Source: Acorus gramineus (Eukaryota > Streptophyta > Magnoliopsida > Acorales > Acoraceae). Taken from it: a stretch of DNA of 64,000 bases. Both the position numbers and the translations under genes were made by a program. The notes under the pieces were generated by a model. The model was not told the DNA's origin. It was given only the letters and a program-made list of their open reading frames with translations, and did not search any database. The stretch spans positions 7,649,245 through 7,713,244 of the forward strand of contig CM060856.1 in assembly GCA_030737835.1 (NCBI GenBank). The letters are read 5' to 3'. Each line of letters opens with the position of its first letter. Within the stretch, counting starts at the first letter, position 1. Positions 59,601 through 64,000 of this stretch are shown here, one piece after another.

Positions 59601-61180
59601 TTAGCTGTGATAACCAACAATTGAAAACAAAACAAAGAGAAGTATGACCCAATTCAATAAAGTAAGCATCAAATACACTAGAAGATCAAGAAATAAATAC
59701 CCAATTAAAAGGGGAACAAGTAAGGATCAAATGTACTAGAAGATCAATCACACAACACACAGGATAATCTTTACATAATGAGGCACAATTTGCTTCAGTT
59801 AGTTTATATTCCTTGTATGTTTGGTAATCAATCTTCTGTTCATAACAGAGAAAGCAACTCCTCAGAATTCCATCAGTCTACTCACTATAAGAAATCTAGC
59901 AACCAGCAAGAAAAAATTGATGGTCTGCAGAGTCATCACCTATAACCAACAAATATGATACTCAACATTCATGACTAAATGCAGAGCATATAACCATGCA
60001 ATATGAACACATTACACAGCAAGTGCATCTATAAGCTGAGCCCAAATAAACCGGGACAACTCAGATGAGAAGTAGAGTACATAGGTAATCATCCCCTTTG
60101 AATGGATGTTCTTTTTACATGTGTGGCAGGGGTGGTGTGATTTCATTCAAAACTCATCCACCCACAATGAAAATAAGATGGTATAACAGTCAAAAGTGTG
60201 ATTGAGTTGCAATTTCGTTTTCATAAAAATGAAAAATATATCTTTCATTCTAATGTTGAGTTGCAAATTCTATTTGCACAAAAAAAATCTTTCATTCTGA
60301 TAATTTTATAACAGATATCCTAGCACATGTTACCCTCTCTTCACCAGGGGGTCTTGGGTTTGAGTCTTACGCCTACTTATAGAATGAGATTTTAACCAGG
60401 AAAAAATAAATAAATAAACACTTATCAACCATAAAAATCATGATGAACATTGATGAAACAACACTATCTAAACAATTCGGCAGCACATATAAAAAACCTC
60501 GGAACACAAATGCAGCAAAAACCACAATATCGTATAAGAACACGAACACGAAGTACTTACCGAGCTTGATATGAGAAGTTACGTTTCCAACGGCGTGCAA
60601 GAGTCCAATAGTTCCACAAGCATTTCCCACCGTCTGTTTCAGAAAATAAACCCTCTCGCTCGATTCCTAAAACCATTTTCAAGAACCACAAGAACTCAAT
60701 TTATTATTTAAAAAAAAAAAAACTGAACAACATCAATTCAACTCACCTTCTGAGACTGCTCTCCCTCCAGATCCCTCTCCGCTTCAGTCTACAAGAGAGA
60801 CACCGAACAATTGCAAGACTTCTTCAATTCAACAATAACCAATCAGAATCAGAGATCGATCATGCAAGGATTCGTACCTCGGGAGTGATGGGGAAGAGGA
60901 AGAGCACGGCGAGGACGGGTTTGGGGACCATCTCCAGGAGCTCCTCGTCCAGGCCGTAAACGTCGTAGAACTCCGCCTCGTCCGGCGAAAGCCCCAGACC
61001 CCACAGAAACTGCCACCATCACATGCGATAACATCTTCAATTCTCCTCCATTTGGATCTCGTTTTGGTTTTCTACAGAGAGAGAGAGAGAGAGAGAGACC
61101 TGGTTCATGATGTCGGGGTTGGCTTCGAGAGGGAGCCATTTCTTGGCGGAGGGGCTATCGTCGGCTGCCGCTGATGCCAT
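56684..61180 (-). CDS. UCH3: Ubiquitin carboxyl-terminal hydrolase 3 (UCHL3-type), 9 exons
   Basis: Rebuilt minus-strand exons: 61180-61100, 61009-60878, 60788-60747, 60666-60561, 59575-59517, 59324-59250, 58667-58610, 58516-58440 and 56770-56684. All introns are GT-AG with agreeing phases, giving 238 aa, close to the 234 aa of Arabidopsis UCH3. The C12 cysteine protease frees ubiquitin from small C-terminal adducts. The catalytic set is complete: Gln96 and Cys102 in [15 protein letters not shown], His176 in DTHFICF, Asp191 in YELDGRK. Cys-His and His-Asp spacings (74 and 15) equal those of human UCHL3. The active-site crossover loop lies around [15 protein letters not shown]. In Arabidopsis the UCH family affects circadian period at high temperature. 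The start [20 protein letters not shown] fits the family. A copia LTR ends 210 bp upstream. Confidence 0.95.
57763..58044 (+). mobile_element. Short 5'-truncated LINE 3' end with 14-bp TSD (UCH3 intron 8)
   Basis: The insertion 57777-58030 is flanked by exact copies of AAATTATGATGTAT (57763-57776 and 58031-58044). It ends GTGATAGCCTACCGTTTCCA then an A-rich tail, the look of a plant L1-type 3' UTR. It carries no coding sequence and runs antisense to UCH3. Confidence 0.8.
60325..60420 (+). mobile_element. SINE-like copy (UCH3 intron 4)
   Basis: The order is TTACCCTCTCTTCACCAG, GGTCTTGGGTTTGAGTCTTACGC (B-box-like), then ATAGAATGAGATTTTAACC and an A-rich AAATAAATAAATAA tail. Its 5' A-box half is missing. 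Confidence 0.5.
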
Positions 61181-61389
61181 GGAGAATTTCTTCTTCAGTC
61201 CGTCCTTCGCTATCTTTCGGTATTCTTATAAGCGAATGTGATTCCTTAATTTGGAAGCCTTTACTTTTTTGTCCGTTTGGCCCCAGTTTTAATTTATTTA
61301 TTTGTTTATTTTACTTCTTTATTTGCATGTATATCCTCAAATCATATTTTGTGTGATCTCCTCAGTTTTAATTATTTTTTTTCACCTTG
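61181..61389 (-). promoter_or_regulatory. UCH3 proximal promoter, cut short by a copia LTR
   Basis: Only about 209 bp separate the UCH3 ATG from the LTR edge. A TATA-like TATAAGAATA (minus strand, 61221-61230) lies 41-50 bp upstream of the ATG. The remainder is T-rich on the plus strand. Confidence 0.5.
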
Positions 61390-61667
61390 TGTTGTTTCAT
61401 TATTATGATATATAAGAGTATATAAACAAAGCACAAAGTATATAGAGAAGAGAAGTAGAGAGAGATTCTTATTCACTATTTGTTAGTTGAATACAAGAGA
61501 GAACCCCTCTATTTATAGGGTGCATAGAGGAATCCCAAAGGTGGAGAGTTACAAGTCTATAGAGGTGAGGGGGAGATAGTGGGGCAATAATGGGGGAGGT
61601 TATGGAGTTGAAGAGTGGGGGAGGTTATGGGTTAGAGAAGTGGTGGTTATCCACCATATTCACAACA
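61390..61667 (-). mobile_element. Copia 3' LTR, 278 bp
   Basis: On the minus strand the LTR begins TGTTGTGAATATGG and ends ATAATGAAACAACA, with perfect TGTTGT/ACAACA ends. It is preceded by a purine tract AAGGGGGAG (61668-61676). An LTR TATA box (TATAAATAG, minus strand, 61509-61517) faces UCH3. The partner 5' LTR is beyond the window. Confidence 0.85.
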
Positions 61668-61917
61668 CTCCCCCTTGGATGACCACCACGCTAAGAAAAT
61701 TGCCTCATTAAAACCTTGCTTGGAAAACCCAATGGGAAAAAACCAAAGCGAAGGAAAAAGAGTACAATGTAACTTAATCGTATAATAGTGTATGCGTTTG
61801 ACACTGCCTCATTAAAACCTTGCCAGGAAAACCCAATGGGACAAAACCTAGGCGAAGGAAAAAGAGTACAGTTCGCAAAATGTCATAAAAATTACTCCCC
61901 CTCATAAGTACAAGATT

Positions 61918-64000
61918 TCAAGAATTTTGGTCGCAAACTCGTCGCATCCCGATTTCATACACCAGCTTCTTGAATGTTGATGTCGACAAAGCTTTAGTAA
62001 ACAAATCTGCAAGATTGTCCTTTGACTGAATTTGTTGAACATCAATTTCATGTCTCTGCTGGAGCTCATGAGTGTAAAAGAATTTTGGAGAAATATGCTT
62101 TGTTCTATCACCCTTGATATATCCCCCTTTGATTTGAGCAATGCATGCTGCATTGTCTTCATATATAGTTGTTGGAACATCTGTAATGAGAGATAGTCCG
62201 CATGCAGTACGAATATGATGAACCAAAGACCTTATCCACACGCATTCCCGGCTTGCTTCGTGGAGTGCAAGAATCTCAGAGTGGTTAGAAGACGTGGCGA
62301 CCAAAGTCTGTTTCGTAGATCGCCAAGAGATTGCTGTGCCACCGCAAGTGAATAGTGAGCGAGCCTTGTGAGGATCTGAAAGATATCCTGAATCTGCATA
62401 ACCCTTTAGTTGTGCACCATTATTGGAATCCTTTGCATAGAATAGACCCATGTCTGACGTTCCACGAAGATAACGAAAAATGTGCTTCACACCATTCCAA
62501 TGCCTTCGAGTTGGTGCAGAGCTAAATCTGGCCAATAAATTAACTGAAAATGCAATGTCAGGTCTAGTGCATTGGGCCAAATATAATAAGGCACCAATTG
62601 CACTAAGATATGGTACTTCAGGACCAAGAAGATTTTCAGTATCTTCTTTTGGACGAAAAGGGTCCTTCTTTGGGTCAAGTAACCTTACTACCATTGGAGT
62701 ACTTAATGGATGACATTTGTCCATATTAAAACGCTTCAGGATTTTTTCAACATATGTTGTTTGATGAACAAGTATCCCATTTGAACTTTGCTCAATTTGC
62801 AAGCCGAGACAATATCTTGTTTTTCCAAGATCTTTCATTTCAAACTCCTTTTTCAGATATTCGGAAGCCTTTTCGAGCTCTTCAGGAGTCCCAATTAGAT
62901 TAATATCATCAACATATACTGCAATAATGGTAAATCCGAGTTCCGTTTTCTTAATAAATACACAGGGGCATATTGGATCATTGACATATCCTTCTTTTAT
63001 TAAGTACTCACTAAGACGGTTATACCACATTCGTCCAGATTGCTTTAATCCATACAAGGATCGTCTTAGCTTGATTGAGTACATGTTTCGTGGTTTTGCT
63101 TCAGGCAATTTTAGTCCTTCAGGAACTTTCATATAAATGTCGGTATCTAATTTTCCATATAAATATGCAGTAACCACATCCATTAGCTGCATGTCAAGTC
63201 CTTCTGAGACTACAAGACTAATTAAATACCGAAATGTGATTGTGTCCATCACAGGAGAATATGTCTCTTCAAAATCTATCCCAGGTCTCTGCAGGAAACC
63301 CTGTGCCACAAGACGAGCTTTGTATCTAACAATCTCGTTTCTTTCATTTCGTTTTCTCGCAAACACCCATTTACATCCTACTGGTTTAACACCTTCAGGG
63401 GTTAGGACTACTGGTCCAAATACTTGGTGTTTTGCAAGTGAATCCAATTCTGTTTGAATAGCAGCTTTCCATTGTGGCCAACAATTTTTTCGTCTGCATT
63501 CATCCACTGAACGTGGTTCTAAATCATTATCTGAAATGATTTCTGTAGCTACTGCAAATGAGAATATATCATCAACAAGCACTTGCTTTCGATCCCACAA
63601 TATTTGTGAATTTGCATAATTTATGGAAATTTCTTCATTTCCATGTACTTGTTCTTCATGCACGGGCGTCACTTCAGGGACGTCAGTCTCTTCAGGGACT
63701 TGTGTCACTTCAGGGACTTCTTCCTCTGTAGGAGTTATTATTGTGGGTCTTTCAAGTGTTTCATACTCTTCTAGAGAATTATTCTTCATTGTTTTTCTCC
63801 TTCGGGGAGCTGAATCTTTTGAGCCTATAGGTCTTCCACGCTTCAGGCGTGTTTTTGTTGATTCATTAGCCGGCATATTAGCAGTTTTTCCTATTGGAAC
63901 ATTAATTCGAGCTGGAGTATTAGCAGCTGGAATATGTGATTTCATCACTTTTGCTGCATCATTGAATGCATCTGGCAATTGATGCGCAATTCTTTGAAGA
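61918..64000 (-). CDS. Ty1/copia polyprotein: reverse transcriptase and RNase H (partial)
   Basis: The open frame enters from beyond 64000 and ends at 61918. The first visible residues (QRIAHQLPDAFNDAAK, AANTPARINVP) are the linker after integrase. Counting from Leu at 63978, reverse transcriptase spans about 186-430 with WVFARKRNERNEI, ARLVAQGFLQRPG, LMDVVTAYLYGKLD, SLYGLKQSGRMW and the catalytic YVDD (355-358). RNase H follows with GYADSGYLSD, NHSEILALHEASRECVWI, YEDNAACIAQ and TKHISPKFFY. No stop interrupts about 690 codons, so the element is young. RNase H has a small in-frame loss: the usual SQTGYVFT motif after DPHKAR is shortened to SLFTC. gag, protease and integrase lie outside. About 240 bp of non-coding DNA separates the stop from the polypurine tract. 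Confidence 0.93.
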   Translation of the reverse strand, partial: LQRIAHQLPDAFNDAAKVMKSHIPAANTPARINVPIGKTANMPANESTKTRLKRGRPIGSKDSAPRRRKTMKNNSLEEYETLERPTIITPTEEEVPEVTQVPEETDVPEVTPVHEEQVHGNEEISINYANSQILWDRKQVLVDDIFSFAVATEIISDNDLEPRSVDECRRKNCWPQWKAAIQTELDSLAKHQVFGPVVLTPEGVKPVGCKWVFARKRNERNEIVRYKARLVAQGFLQRPGIDFEETYSPVMDTITFRYLISLVVSEGLDMQLMDVVTAYLYGKLDTDIYMKVPEGLKLPEAKPRNMYSIKLRRSLYGLKQSGRMWYNRLSEYLIKEGYVNDPICPCVFIKKTELGFTIIAVYVDDINLIGTPEELEKASEYLKKEFEMKDLGKTRYCLGLQIEQSSNGILVHQTTYVEKILKRFNMDKCHPLSTPMVVRLLDPKKDPFRPKEDTENLLGPEVPYLSAIGALLYLAQCTRPDIAFSVNLLARFSSAPTRRHWNGVKHIFRYLRGTSDMGLFYAKDSNNGAQLKGYADSGYLSDPHKARSLFTCGGTAISWRSTKQTLVATSSNHSEILALHEASRECVWIRSLVHHIRTACGLSLITDVPTTIYEDNAACIAQIKGGYIKGDRTKHISPKFFYTHELQQRHEIDVQQIQSKDNLADLFTKALSTSTFKKLVYEIGMRRVCDQNS

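Noticed and set aside
63623..63982. Plus-strand frames opposite the copia polyprotein
   Set aside because: They are antisense shadows; the minus frame has all reverse transcriptase and RNase H motifs.

Overview
This is nuclear DNA of a flowering plant. The evidence is spliced genes with GT-AG introns, two plant-specific ERF (AP2) gene types, a Ty1/copia polyprotein and many plant-type transposons. Coding exons, above all the intronless ERF genes, are GC-rich, while the DNA between them is very AT-rich. That would suit a monocot or a basal angiosperm, but the species cannot be fixed from sequence alone. There are no rRNA genes, convincing tRNA genes or CRISPR arrays.

Layout. Bases 1-4592 are retroelement debris: GC-rich low-complexity DNA, tandem repeats, and a 180-bp LTR with a polypurine tract. 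At 4.7-11.4 kb lie two nearly identical group IXb ERF genes (ERF5/ERF6-like) in direct tandem on the minus strand. At 14.2-18.6 kb (minus) is a three-exon gene for a C2orf69/UPF0565-type alpha/beta-hydrolase-like protein. From 18.7 to 39 kb is a transposon-rich tract. It holds a 941-bp foldback element with a perfect 9-bp target duplication, several MITEs, a 0.95-kb tandem duplication, SINE-like copies, two other TIR elements, and a 4.2-kb Mutator-like element (31134-35354) with a perfect 9-bp target duplication. The Mutator-like element carries fragments of at least three host-type genes (Ulp1-like protease, SCREAM-like bHLH, UGT80 sterol glucosyltransferase), so it is a Pack-MULE. At 39.7-40.5 kb (plus) is a group IXa ERF gene (AtERF1/2-like).

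At 44.1-51.8 kb (minus) is CSN7, COP9 signalosome subunit 7, rebuilt here as nine exons and 260 aa, with a LINE remnant in intron 2. At 56.7-61.2 kb (minus) is UCH3, a ubiquitin C-terminal hydrolase, rebuilt as nine exons and 238 aa with the complete catalytic set, and a small LINE insertion with a 14-bp target duplication in intron 8. The window ends in a Ty1/copia element (minus) whose 3' LTR ends about 210 bp upstream of the UCH3 start codon and points toward it.

The genes do not form an operon. The order IXb ERF - IXa ERF - UCH3 recalls Arabidopsis chromosome 4 (ERF6, ERF1A and UCH3 are neighbours at At4g17490-At4g17510), so the window probably preserves an old syntenic block expanded by transposons and by one ERF duplication. 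CSN7 and UCH3 both act in ubiquitin/NEDD8 biology, but their neighbourhood is probably coincidental.
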